DNA of 64,000 bases from VBAS01 sp035318985 (GTDB lineage: Bacteria; Bacteroidota; Bacteroidia; Chitinophagales; Chitinophagaceae), in assembly GCA_035318985.1 (NCBI GenBank), contig DATHDP010000020.1, positions 1-64,000 on the forward strand. The letters are read 5' to 3'. Within the stretch, counting starts at the first letter, position 1; each line of letters starts with the position of its first letter. Positions 52,901-61,945 of this stretch are shown here, piece after piece. The translations under genes and the position numbers were made by a program. The notes beneath the pieces were generated by a model. The model ran no database searches, was not told where the DNA came from, and was given only the letters and a program-made list of their open reading frames with translations.

Positions 52901-53182
52901 ATTTTATTGGATCAAAGTATAATTGAAGAACACCATTCATTGAAAAAAATCTTTAAGGTCTTTTAATGTGTTTAAAATATTCCCCACTTTTTGAAAGATC
53001 CATTCTCATTTTTCCACAGTTTAATAATTGTAAGCTTTAAAAAAAACAATCTAAACATGAAATCTGCTGACGCAGATAATGGATAGGTTTTTGCAAATGC
53101 AATTCTAATATCTATTCCTATGCATTGATCCGGGCAGTCTCTGTGCCCGTAGAAATATTATTCATTATTTAAATTTTGTACC
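52901..53182. other. Gene-free stretch before the second T9SS cargo gene
   Basis: No supportable gene and no clear promoter match are seen. The 721-base gap 52462-53182 therefore contains two terminators and a relic but nothing intact. Confidence 0.5.
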
Positions 53183-54730
53183 ATGAAACAGTTTTTACTT
53201 TCTATTTTTCTTCTTAGCAGTGCGTTGATCTCTTTTAAAAATGTTAATGCGCAATGTGATCTTAAATTTCCAAATCTTGCCCGGGTTTTTTCTGCAGATA
53301 TTGTGAGCTTAGGGCCGAATAAATGCCAATATACTGTTGGTGTTGGATTTGAGATCGTGACTAACTCTGGTTTCAAAAATCTTTTCTTTCATTCCTGGTT
53401 AAGCCAGGATTATCCTAATCCTTCCATTTTTGATTGTTCAGGAGGTACACCTGCCAGGGATCCGGGAACAAGCCTTCAGCTAGGTACCGCTATAGATGAT
53501 CCAGGTAAATCATTTAACGATATTGGATTTGTAGGGCTTAACGAACTAACTTTTGCACCCGGGGTGCCTGTAGATGTTACGGCAAATTTTGCCACGGTGT
53601 ATCCTCATGATCACAGTGTTGTTTTGAATTCTCCACTAAATTCACCCGGTTTGACAGCAACAGTTACAAGAATTGGTAATTCAGATACATTGCATTTTGA
53701 GATCACTAACTTAAAAGTGATCGTAAACGCTCCATGTGGTAGTCCTTTAAGTATTAAAACTGATATTTGGGGTTCCAACTCGAATGCGCCTGATCCTAAA
53801 GCGCAATGCTATATTTGCGGACTAAGTCAATCATTCGGAGAAGTGAGTATTTCACTTCAAAAATCTTGTGCAACAGTTCCGTTCCAATATGCTTTGACGC
53901 TTAATTCATCAGCCCAATTCCATGTAGTTTTTAGACTTTATGCTGACGACCTTGATGGTGTCAGGGAACCAGGTGGAGACGATTCACTTTTATTTGTTTC
54001 AGATACAGTTGTGCTTACACCTGGGTCTTTTAGTACGGGGTTGACTAATCTGCCCGGTATCTTCTGTTGTACTGAACCCTTTTCCTTGTGGGGTCTATAT
54101 GTGCAGGTAGCTGCAAGAGAATTCAGCAATGTCATAACCTCTGCTATTATTGAAGAACCATGTGCGACGATATTACCTGTGTCATTAAGATCGTTCACAG
54201 CTGTACGAAATAATTCAACAGTGCTTTTGAAATGGGAAACTGTAACAGAAGAAAACAGCCGGGGATTTTATATAGAACGAAACCTTGGCAATAATACCTG
54301 GCAAACATTAGGATTTGTTTCCACTAAGGCGATTCGTGGCAATAGCACTTCTTCTCTCGATTATGAATATTCGGATATTAGTAATACTGCGAAAGGAATA
54401 ACGCAATATCGGTTGAGACAAGTTGATATTGATGGTAAACATGCCTATAGCCCGATACGTGCTATAAGAGCAGGAAGTCAAAAAGGCAAAACGATCGTTT
54501 ATCCAAACCCAAGCAGTGATGGCAGAGTAAATGTTGTGTTCGCAGATGTAAATACTATTCGTGATGTATCATTAATGGATATGAATGGTCGTGTGATGAA
54601 ACAATGGAAAGGAGTTGGTAACAATAACATTCAAATAGATAATTTAATGGCTGGGTTCTACACTATTCGGATAATCGATACGAATACAGGAGAACAAACA
54701 GTAGAAAAAATAGTAGTGAAAAAACGTTAA
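53183..54730 (+). CDS. Secreted protein with T9SS C-terminal sorting domain (2)
   Basis: The 515-residue protein has a signal peptide ending near NVNAQ (residue 24). The middle part (about 25-330) is beta-rich with several Cys, including NAPCGSPLSIKTDIWGSN and CYICGLSQSFGEVSISLQKSC, and matches no family I recognise. Residues about 335-430 and the final sorting domain are close to those of the protein at 50422: LRSFTAVRNNSTVLLKWETVTEENSRGFYIER, IVYPNPSSDGRVNVVF, DVSLMDMNGRVMKQWKG, FYTIRIIDTNTGEQTVEKIVVKKR. The two genes share an ancestor in their 3' half and the terminator behind it, while their N-terminal parts differ. Confidence 0.87.
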   Translation: MKQFLLSIFLLSSALISFKNVNAQCDLKFPNLARVFSADIVSLGPNKCQYTVGVGFEIVTNSGFKNLFFHSWLSQDYPNPSIFDCSGGTPARDPGTSLQLGTAIDDPGKSFNDIGFVGLNELTFAPGVPVDVTANFATVYPHDHSVVLNSPLNSPGLTATVTRIGNSDTLHFEITNLKVIVNAPCGSPLSIKTDIWGSNSNAPDPKAQCYICGLSQSFGEVSISLQKSCATVPFQYALTLNSSAQFHVVFRLYADDLDGVREPGGDDSLLFVSDTVVLTPGSFSTGLTNLPGIFCCTEPFSLWGLYVQVAAREFSNVITSAIIEEPCATILPVSLRSFTAVRNNSTVLLKWETVTEENSRGFYIERNLGNNTWQTLGFVSTKAIRGNSTSSLDYEYSDISNTAKGITQYRLRQVDIDGKHAYSPIRAIRAGSQKGKTIVYPNPSSDGRVNVVFADVNTIRDVSLMDMNGRVMKQWKGVGNNNIQIDNLMAGFYTIRIIDTNTGEQTVEKIVVKKR

Positions 54731-54755
54731 GACTTCAAGGTTTTAACCAACGGCG

Positions 54756-54788
54756 GGGGCGGTCTTCGAGCCGCTCCTTTTTTTTATT
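54756..54788 (+). terminator. Conserved terminator cassette, copy 3
   Basis: GGGGCGG pairs with CCGCTCC (one G-T pair), loop with TCTTCG, then ten T. The upstream words match the copies at 52486 and 52876. Confidence 0.88.
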
Positions 54789-54865
54789 TTAGTGAATACA
54801 GAACTTTAAAAGGAGATCAGGTATCCTGTAATTGGAGATGGTAAAAGAAACCAGACCATCATTGA

Positions 54866-55831
54866 TCAATTATTTTCAATTGCAAGCAGATCTATTTCAA
54901 ATATCAAAGCAGATCCACCGGGTATTGCCTGATATTGTCCCGGGCCATACCCTAATGTATAAGGGACATATAATTTCCATTTTGAACCGACTGGCATCAT
55001 TTGCAAGGCTTCTGTCCAACCTTTTATCACACCAGTTACGGCAAAAGAAATAGGTCCTCCCATTTTATATGAATTATTAAATTCGGTACCATCAATATAA
55101 GCTCCGGTATAGTTACAAGATACTTTATCTTTTTTTGTGGGTTTTTTTCCTGTTCCTACTGTAATGATCTCGTATTGCAAGCCGCTTGGTGTGATTTTTA
55201 CTCCCGGTCTTTTTTTGTTTTCAGCAAGGAATTTTTTACCTGCATCAATAATGCTTTTATTTTTTACTTCCTGAAGTTTATATTGATAACGCATTACAAC
55301 CATATTAGCAAGGCTGTCATTTAGCAACGGCTTTTTTTGACTTTGCAGATCGCTGATAGCCCTTGCTACGATCTCGGGATTAAAATTGGTGATATCAAAA
55401 TCACGAAAGAAGTTTATAAGATATATGCCGGCTGCATAGCTGGCTGAATCTCTCGCATCATTTAGTGCAATGCCTGTTGTAGTCGGTGTAACGGTCGTGT
55501 TGGGATTTGTCATCAATTTATTTTGATAAGCTGACACCGCATTATCGGCATCACTATTACTTATGAGTTGAGGTTTTCCCGTTTGCAGATCATTTATGCA
55601 TTTTCCTACAACTGCGCTGTTAAAATTGTAAACATTTGCAGAACGATATTTATTTACAATGTGAATGCCTGCTGTATAGCTGGCAGAGTCACGCAGATCT
55701 TTAAGTATTTTGGGTGCTGCTGGTTTTGGGGCAGGTGGTTTTTGAGAAGTTGCTGTAACCTTTTTTGTGCTTTGAGAGAAGGTGGTAATTGAAATGAGTA
55801 CGAACACGTTCAAACAAACAATTCTTAGCAT
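54866..55831 (-). CDS. FKBP-type peptidyl-prolyl isomerase with doubled N-terminal domain
   Basis: The 321-residue exported isomerase helps proteins fold in the periplasm. I start at the ATG at 55831, giving a signal peptide (MLRIVCLNVFVLISITTFSQ); the in-frame TTG at 55852 lies in a -7 box. Two related FKBP N-type segments follow: LRDSASYTAGIHIVNKYRS and RDSASYAAGIYLINFFRDF, each followed by INDLQTGK or ISDLQSQK. The FKBP domain (about 200-321) has ITPSGLQYEIITVGTGKKPTKKDKVSCNYTGAYIDGTEFNNSY and GWTEALQMMPVGSKWKLYVPYTLGYG. It is a Mip/FkpA-like architecture with an internal duplication of the dimerisation region. Confidence 0.92.
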   Translation of the reverse strand: MLRIVCLNVFVLISITTFSQSTKKVTATSQKPPAPKPAAPKILKDLRDSASYTAGIHIVNKYRSANVYNFNSAVVGKCINDLQTGKPQLISNSDADNAVSAYQNKLMTNPNTTVTPTTTGIALNDARDSASYAAGIYLINFFRDFDITNFNPEIVARAISDLQSQKKPLLNDSLANMVVMRYQYKLQEVKNKSIIDAGKKFLAENKKRPGVKITPSGLQYEIITVGTGKKPTKKDKVSCNYTGAYIDGTEFNNSYKMGGPISFAVTGVIKGWTEALQMMPVGSKWKLYVPYTLGYGPGQYQAIPGGSALIFEIDLLAIENN

Positions 55832-55849
55832 AGGAAAAATTTTGGGAAT

Positions 55850-55857
55850 CAAATATA
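55850..55857 (-). promoter_or_regulatory. -7 box for the FKBP gene
   Basis: On the minus strand this reads TATATTTG, a perfect TAnnTTTG match, 18 bases before the chosen ATG at 55831. Confidence 0.45.
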
Positions 55858-55867
55858 GTTTATAAGT

Positions 55868-57268
55868 TCAAGTATTTTGTTTCTGTTTTTTATCGTTTGT
55901 TCCGGAAAGATCGATGATGGCAGTGGGAAATTTTTCTTTATGGCCAGTGAGCAGGTTTCGGATATAATTATTCCCCCGGTAAGAGATTAAATATCCTTTT
56001 ATATCATCAATGTTTGATAATTTATATTCTGATGGTAAATAACCCATTCCAAAAAACTTTCCATTGTCAACAAGTATGCAGGAAAGTTCGGTTTCTTCAA
56101 GACCTTTATCTAAGATGGCATAAGATGATTCGTCACTCATTTCAGCAATTGCTTTTTTCACTCGTTTATTATAAGCAGAATGGCTTTCTTGTTTTATACA
56201 GGCTCCTTTACATGTTTTGTTTTCTACGCCTGTGCATTCGCCATTTCCTTTTTCTAAAAAACATAATTTGGGGCAAAGATTATATTCTTCAATAACCGTC
56301 CTTAACCAAGTATAGCCTTCTGTTAAATTGTGAAAGCTTTGAACCGGTTTGAGATTCTTTTTATTTTTTTCAATGATAAGGCGAAGGAAACCATTCCTGT
56401 CCTCGTATGTATAAATGCCAAAAACATCTTCCCAATGTTTTTGTGAGTAATTGAACTTTGGCCAGTATTTTTTTATTTCAACTGATTCAAGAATGCTCGC
56501 CATCAATTCAGTAGCGCAGCTTTTAAAACTAATGGAATGAATATGGGTAATAAAATTTTGCTTTTGTCTTGTTTCGGAGTTATTGCTGAAATGACTGTTA
56601 ACGCGGCTGCGAATATTGATCGCTTTTCCTACATAAATTATTTTTCCCTTCGCATCATGAAAGTAATACACACCTGGTGTAGTTGGCAACAATTCAAAAT
56701 TTTGTTTCGGGACATTGGGGGGTAACGATTGCTCTTTTGAATTTCGCAAAAGGCTTGTTGAAATAAAATCCTCTTTATCATTTTCCAATAGCTTGCTAAA
56801 AACTTTTACCGTTGCTTCGGCATCTCCGCCAGCCCGGTGACGGTTATTGATCTCAATTTCAAGTGAGCGGCAAAGATTTCCCAGGCTATAGGATGGGAAA
56901 CCCGGGAATATTTTTCTGCTTAATCTAACTGTACAAAGCTTTTTTGATCTCAGATCATGCCCCGCTCTTAATAAATGACTTTTTAAAAAACTGTAGTCAA
57001 AATTTACATTATGAGCGATAAAAATATTTTCATTTAAAATATTGAAAACATCTTCTGCCACATCATCAAATTGCGGTGCATTCGCAACCATTTCATCTGT
57101 AATACCTGTAAAAGATTGTATATATCTTGGGATCGGCTGCAGCGGATTGATCAGCGATTCAAATTTTTTTACAACCTTGCTGCCATCAAAAACATAAATA
57201 GCAATTTCGGTAATTCCGTTAGCCGATGCGTAACTTCCTGTTGTCTCTATGTCTACAATAGCGTACAT
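55868..57268 (-). CDS. DnaQ-like 3'-5' exonuclease fused to a UvrC-type GIY-YIG nuclease domain
   Basis: The 466-residue protein joins two nuclease domains. Residues 1-165 are a DEDDh exonuclease: AIVDIETTG (Asp, Glu), HNVNFDYSFL (Asp) and HRAGGDAEAT (His, Asp). Residues about 190-280 are a GIY-YIG domain like that of UvrC/Cho: TPGVYYFHDAKGKIIYVGKAINIRSRVNSHF. A Cys-containing stretch (CPKLCFLEKGNGECTGVENKTCKGAC) near 335-360 resembles the UvrC/Cho Cys region. It is thus likely a DNA repair nuclease, similar to the DinG/Cho-type fusions of epsilon and GIY-YIG seen in other bacteria. It is convergent with no gene and lies 58 bases divergent from the methyltransferase. Confidence 0.9.
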   Translation of the reverse strand: MYAIVDIETTGSYASANGITEIAIYVFDGSKVVKKFESLINPLQPIPRYIQSFTGITDEMVANAPQFDDVAEDVFNILNENIFIAHNVNFDYSFLKSHLLRAGHDLRSKKLCTVRLSRKIFPGFPSYSLGNLCRSLEIEINNRHRAGGDAEATVKVFSKLLENDKEDFISTSLLRNSKEQSLPPNVPKQNFELLPTTPGVYYFHDAKGKIIYVGKAINIRSRVNSHFSNNSETRQKQNFITHIHSISFKSCATELMASILESVEIKKYWPKFNYSQKHWEDVFGIYTYEDRNGFLRLIIEKNKKNLKPVQSFHNLTEGYTWLRTVIEEYNLCPKLCFLEKGNGECTGVENKTCKGACIKQESHSAYNKRVKKAIAEMSDESSYAILDKGLEETELSCILVDNGKFFGMGYLPSEYKLSNIDDIKGYLISYRGNNYIRNLLTGHKEKFPTAIIDLSGTNDKKQKQNT

Positions 57269-57326
57269 GATTATTGCTATATGATCAGGTTACAAAAAAG
57301 CAGACTAAGTTCGCAAAATATTTGCT

Positions 57327-58274
57327 ATGAAGGAAGATAAATTTTTAATGTTCCGAAACAGGCTGAAAAAGGTGTACCGGCATCTTGGCAAGCAGGCAAA
57401 ACGGATGGGAATTACGTGTTACCGGCTTTATGATCATGATCTGCCAGAGTTTCCTTTTTGCATTGAGATATATGAGCAAAACATTTATGTTGCTGAATAC
57501 AAACGCCGGCATGGAATGGAGGAGGATGAACACGATGAGTGGATGAAACAGAGCATATTCGTTATTTGTGAAATTTTGAAAGTAAGTGATGAAAACATTT
57601 TTCTTAAGCTTCGGCAAAAAAAACCTGGTCGCCTCGGGCAATACCAGAAAACGGCCGGCAAGCAATCAGAATTTATTGTGGAAGAAAATAAGCTGAAGTT
57701 TATCGTCAATCTCAGCGATTATCTTGATACGGGTTTGTTCTTAGATCATCGGTTAACCAGAGAAAAAATTAGAGGAGAAGCAAGGGATAAAAAAGTGTTG
57801 AACTTATTTTGTTATACAGGTTCTTTTTCTGTGTATACAGCCGCTGGGGAAGCGAATGAAATAATAACGGTTGATCTTTCTAAAACTTATCTTGGCTGGG
57901 CTCAAAGTAATATGAAACTTAATGAGTTTACTGATCCTTCAAAGTATAAATTCATTCATGCTGATGTGCTGCAATATTTACATACAATTCCGGAAAATTA
58001 TTTTGACCTGGTAATACTTGATCCGCCAACATTCAGTAATAGTAAGAGAATGGAAGATATTCTGGATATTCAGCGGGATCATGTAAAACTGATCAATGAC
58101 TGTTTAAGGGCATTAAAACCAGAAGGGAAAATTTATTTCAGCACGAACTATAAAAGATTTGTTTTGGAGACTGCATCCATTCAATCATCATTAATAAATG
58201 ATATAACAAAGCAAACTACTCCATTTGATTTTGAAGGAAGGATAAACCGGGTCTGCTATCTTATAGAAAAATAA
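57327..58274 (+). CDS. Stand-alone RlmK-like 23S rRNA methyltransferase (G2069 N7 type)
   Basis: The 315-residue protein matches the C-terminal half of E. coli RlmL (RlmKL), the part that methylates 23S rRNA G2069 at N7. MFRNRLKKVYRHLGKQAKRMGITCYRLYDHDLPEFPFCIEIYEQ is the family opening. LVNLSDYLDTGLFLDHRLTR-like VNLSDYLDTGLFLDHRLTR follows, then the SAM-binding NLFCYTGSFSVYTAAGEANEIITVDLSKTYLGWAQSNMKLN, and DLVILDPPTFSNSKRMEDILDIQRDH with the DPPTFSNSK motif. No THUMP/RlmL half is present, so in this organism the two activities of RlmKL are either split or only one remains. A strong terminator follows directly. Confidence 0.87.
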   Translation: MKEDKFLMFRNRLKKVYRHLGKQAKRMGITCYRLYDHDLPEFPFCIEIYEQNIYVAEYKRRHGMEEDEHDEWMKQSIFVICEILKVSDENIFLKLRQKKPGRLGQYQKTAGKQSEFIVEENKLKFIVNLSDYLDTGLFLDHRLTREKIRGEARDKKVLNLFCYTGSFSVYTAAGEANEIITVDLSKTYLGWAQSNMKLNEFTDPSKYKFIHADVLQYLHTIPENYFDLVILDPPTFSNSKRMEDILDIQRDHVKLINDCLRALKPEGKIYFSTNYKRFVLETASIQSSLINDITKQTTPFDFEGRINRVCYLIEK

Positions 58275-58305
58275 AAGCCGTCCTGATACATTGGGACGGC
58301 TTATT
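58275..58305. terminator. Terminator between convergent genes
   Basis: A perfect 9-bp stem AAGCCGTCC/GGACGGCTT begins at the base after the RlmK-like stop. The T-run is short on the plus strand and preceded by A-rich sequence, so it may serve both directions. Confidence 0.75.
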
Positions 58306-58321
58306 AATGATCAATCAGTTT

Positions 58322-59113
58322 TTAATATAAATAATTTAAAGCTGTTTTATCGTTATTATTAAATGGACGGTTTGTTGTTGCACTCAGGCAGGCAAGCATC
58401 CATGAACCAGAATCCGGTCCAGATGGTGTACCGGGAATAAGGACTGCGCCTACACCTGAAGCTCCTTCATTGGTTGGTGAACCTCCACAACTATAACTCC
58501 TATCCATATAATCAGTATGACGGAAACCGATGCAATGACCAACTTCATGAGCAATAACCGTTGTCATAAATCCGGAACTGTAATTCTGATATGCCTTATT
58601 GTATTTTACTGTACTATAAGGGGCGCCAGAGTTAGTAGGAAATCCGGATGAAGCGATATAATTAGCGCCGTTAACAAGTCTAATTACGATGTCTCCGCCA
58701 GAAGCAACTCTCGACATTGTTATCCTTAAATTTTGTGCATTGTAACGTGCAATAGCGGCATCAATTGCGGAAGAAAGACCAGCACTTATATTACCGCTGC
58801 TGCTAATTGTAATATTTCGTGGTAACCCTGTAACAAGCAATGTAGTACGATACTGCTCATTATTTGCAATTCGCAGATAATTGCCACCAGGCGTTGAATT
58901 CAGGTAATCTTCCGTAAGAATAATATCACCTTCAACTAGATATCCTTCTTCAACTTTTTGGACATCTGAAGTACCAAATCCATGATCATTGATCTTAGTA
59001 AGAGTTTCAGGTGAAATTTGTCCTTGTGCCGGATCTTTCACTTCCTTTTTGCAAGATGTAATTGCAAAGCCGGCAATAAGCAGAAAGGCCAATGGTTTCA
59101 ACATTTGTCTCAT
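58322..59113 (-). CDS. M57-type metalloprotease lipoprotein
   Basis: This 263-residue secreted zinc protease has a lipoprotein signal with Cys 21 in AITSCKK. The zinc site is HEVGHCIGFRHTDY, a metzincin HExxHxxGxxH motif, at about residues 190-203. A Met in SWMLAC could form the Met-turn. An Asp follows the third His (HTDY), as is usual in this family. The pro-region (about 30-95) contains VQKVEEGYLVEGDIILTEDYL, typical of these Bacteroidota proteins. It is convergent to the RlmK-like gene and divergent from the S8 protease. The physiological target is unknown. Confidence 0.9.
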   Translation of the reverse strand: MRQMLKPLAFLLIAGFAITSCKKEVKDPAQGQISPETLTKINDHGFGTSDVQKVEEGYLVEGDIILTEDYLNSTPGGNYLRIANNEQYRTTLLVTGLPRNITISSSGNISAGLSSAIDAAIARYNAQNLRITMSRVASGGDIVIRLVNGANYIASSGFPTNSGAPYSTVKYNKAYQNYSSGFMTTVIAHEVGHCIGFRHTDYMDRSYSCGGSPTNEGASGVGAVLIPGTPSGPDSGSWMLACLSATTNRPFNNNDKTALNYLY

Positions 59114-59299
59114 GTGAGTTTGTTTTAGCGTTATTAAATAAGGTGCTTAGAAAATACAGGTGGGTATTTCAGTCTGAAAAGGTAAATGTTTTTTTTAAAT
59201 ACTAACAAATGTTTTGGTCAGTTTTTTTGAGAAATCTGAAGTTTCAACGAGGGTTAAACTCAGAAATGACGACTATCGGGAAATCAATATTTTTAATAA

Positions 59300-61945
59300 A
59301 TGAAAACTACCTGTTGGAAGGAGGGTCATATTTATATAGCGAGGTTTTCGATCGTTTTACTTAGTGTACTTATTACGCACTATTCTTTTGCGCAGGCAAA
59401 TGATAATAAAAAGCTTTCCCCGACTTTATCAAATGAAATAAAGAATGCGAAAGCAACAGGGCGGCTTTTGCTGGAGATCACAATAACAAATGAAAAGATC
59501 CCCTCCGAAATTTGGAGACCTGCTTTTCAAGCTAAAAAAGTATTTGAATCTTCATCCTTTTCGGTTTTTAAATTAGTTGCGACTGCTGAAGAAATAAATA
59601 CAATTTTGTTACCGCTACCTGGAATAATTTTTATTGAGAAAGGAAATAGGATACCAAAAGAGGAATTGCTGATCAGTAATCTTGATCTATCAGTAAATAG
59701 AATAAATCTTGCACGTCGGAATTTTCCATCAGTAAATGGCGATGGAATAACGGTATCTGTAAAAGAAAATAAGCCGGATACTACAGATATTGATTTCAAA
59801 GGAAGATTTCTTTCGACGAATCTTTCATCAACTACTATTAGCTCCCATGCTTCTATTATGTCAACAATGATCGCAGGTGGCGCCAATAGCTGGCATTTGG
59901 GAAAAGGAGTTGCGTGGGGAAGTACTATTAGTTCTTCAAGCTTTGATGTTTTATTGCCAGATGCAAACAATGTTTATCAGCAATACAATATTTCCGTTCA
60001 AAATCATTCTTATGGTGTTGGTGTTGAAAATTATTACGGTGCAGATGCAGCTGCTTATGATGCAAGTGCTATCAGTAACGGGTCTTTGCTACATATTTTT
60101 TCTTCAGGTAATTCAGGAACCTCTTCTGCAAGTACGGGAGTTTATACAGGACTAAATGGTTTTGCAAATCTTACGGGTAGTTTTAAAATGGCTAAGAATA
60201 TTTTAACTGTTGGGGCAACAGATTCTTTTTCTGTTGTTGCTGCATTAAGCTCAAAAGGTCCAGCCCATGATGGTAGAATAAAACCGGAATTAGTTGCTTT
60301 TGGTGAAGATGGAAGCTCGGGAGCGGCTGCGTTGGTTTCAGGTACCGCCTTACTTCTTCAACAGTTATATAAGCAAATAACAGGAGTGTTACCACCAAAT
60401 TCAATGATAAAGGCAATTCTTATTAACAGTGCTGATGATGTTGGCAATGCTGAAGTTGACTATAAAAATGGATTTGGAAGCTTGAATACAAATAATGCTT
60501 TGAAAACTTTGCAGACAAATAGATTTTTTGTTGGCAGTGTTACCAATTTATCAAGTCAAGCTTTTATTATTGCTGTACCGGAAGGAATAAAAAAACTAAA
60601 AGCAACACTGGTTTGGAGTGACCCTCCTGCTAGTCCGAATGCGACAAAAGCTTTGATAAATGATCTTGATCTTGAGCTGAAAGAAATTTCATCTGGTCAA
60701 ACATGGCAACCATGGGTCTTAAATTCTTTTCCTCATGTTGATTCGTTATTACAAATAGCAAAAAGGAAAAGAGATAGTTTGAATAATGTTGAACAAATAA
60801 CTATTGATAATCCTGCTGCAGGAAATTACCAGCTTAAGGTAGCAGGATCTAATATTAGTACTGCTTCACAAAATTTTCATATTGCCTGGCAGTTAGATTC
60901 CGCTGATAAATTTGAATGGCAATTTCCAACGGCTAATGATTTTATTTTTCCATCAATAACCAATACGATCAGGTGGCAATCATCGTTTGCAGCTTCAAAT
61001 GGAAATCTGGAATATAGCACAGGAGGAAATATATGGCAACCGGTACAAGTTGCTGTGGATTTAAATAATGGTCATTATAATTGGAGTGTTCCCAATATAA
61101 CAAACATTGGTCTGCTTCGCATGACCATTGGCTCAAATGTTTTTGTCAGCGATACGTTTACGATAGCAAACAGAACCAACACAGGTGTAGGATTCAATTG
61201 CCCGGATTCTTTTTTATTTTATTGGAATAAATTACCTGGTATTACAAATTACAGGGTTTATAAACTTGGAACTAAATACCTGGAACCAATAGCTGTAACC
61301 CCAGATAGTTTTATGCTGCTTGCAAAAACCACAAATCCTTCATTGCATTATGCAGTTGCACCGATCATAGAAAATAAAGAAGGAGTGAAGAGCTATACAT
61401 TTAATTATACAGTACAGGGTGTTGAATGTTATTTTCGTTCTTTTCTTGCTTTGCTGGTTGGTAATTCTGCGCAACTTACTATTTCGCTTGGTACTTTTTA
61501 TAATATCAATAAGATCGTTTTGGAAAAATTTAATGGAACTGAGTATGTAGCTATTCAGCAAATTGTTAATCCATCTTCTTTATTGTATAATCTTATTGAT
61601 GCATCATTAAAGAAAGGTTCAAATATTTATAGGGTCAAGCTTGAATTGGCAGGTGGCAAAGTGATTTATTCTTCCCTTGAAACAGTTTATTATTTTAATG
61701 GCACTGAATTCATAGTTTATCCAAATCCTGCATCTCAATATGAACCGATCACTATACTTTCTGATAACATGTTTGAACCGGCAACATTACAGGTGATCAA
61801 TATGCAGGGACAAAAGATCTATGAAATGAAATTAGATAATGTCAGTAGCCAATTGCCGCCCGGAAGATTAAGTAAAGGATTGAATCTTTTATTGATAATC
61901 AGAAAAGATCAAAAGGATGTTGTGTTGAAATTATTTGTACAATAG
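59300..61945 (+). CDS. S8 (subtilisin-like) serine protease with T9SS sorting domain
   Basis: The 881-residue protein has a signal region ending near FAQA (about residue 33). The S8 domain spans about 130-410. His 183 in SSHASIMSTMIAGG and Ser 340 in GSSGAAALVSGTALLLQQL fit the triad. The first position is odd: canonical V-x-D-T-G aligns with VSVKENKPD, putting Glu 156 or the later Asp 160 where Asp is expected. A beta-sandwich region follows (about 410-800). The end (VYPNPASQYEPITILSDNMF, LQVINMQGQKIYEM, LNLLLIIRKDQKDVVLKLFVQ) is a T9SS sorting domain. It is tail to tail with the aminotransferase with no gap. Confidence 0.88.
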   Translation: MKTTCWKEGHIYIARFSIVLLSVLITHYSFAQANDNKKLSPTLSNEIKNAKATGRLLLEITITNEKIPSEIWRPAFQAKKVFESSSFSVFKLVATAEEINTILLPLPGIIFIEKGNRIPKEELLISNLDLSVNRINLARRNFPSVNGDGITVSVKENKPDTTDIDFKGRFLSTNLSSTTISSHASIMSTMIAGGANSWHLGKGVAWGSTISSSSFDVLLPDANNVYQQYNISVQNHSYGVGVENYYGADAAAYDASAISNGSLLHIFSSGNSGTSSASTGVYTGLNGFANLTGSFKMAKNILTVGATDSFSVVAALSSKGPAHDGRIKPELVAFGEDGSSGAAALVSGTALLLQQLYKQITGVLPPNSMIKAILINSADDVGNAEVDYKNGFGSLNTNNALKTLQTNRFFVGSVTNLSSQAFIIAVPEGIKKLKATLVWSDPPASPNATKALINDLDLELKEISSGQTWQPWVLNSFPHVDSLLQIAKRKRDSLNNVEQITIDNPAAGNYQLKVAGSNISTASQNFHIAWQLDSADKFEWQFPTANDFIFPSITNTIRWQSSFAASNGNLEYSTGGNIWQPVQVAVDLNNGHYNWSVPNITNIGLLRMTIGSNVFVSDTFTIANRTNTGVGFNCPDSFLFYWNKLPGITNYRVYKLGTKYLEPIAVTPDSFMLLAKTTNPSLHYAVAPIIENKEGVKSYTFNYTVQGVECYFRSFLALLVGNSAQLTISLGTFYNINKIVLEKFNGTEYVAIQQIVNPSSLLYNLIDASLKKGSNIYRVKLELAGGKVIYSSLETVYYFNGTEFIVYPNPASQYEPITILSDNMFEPATLQVINMQGQKIYEMKLDNVSSQLPPGRLSKGLNLLLIIRKDQKDVVLKLFVQ

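Noticed and set aside
52486..54788. CRISPR-like array suggested by three similar units
   Set aside because: The units are spaced 0.4-1.9 kb apart and are terminators behind genes; there is no regular spacer pattern and no cas gene.
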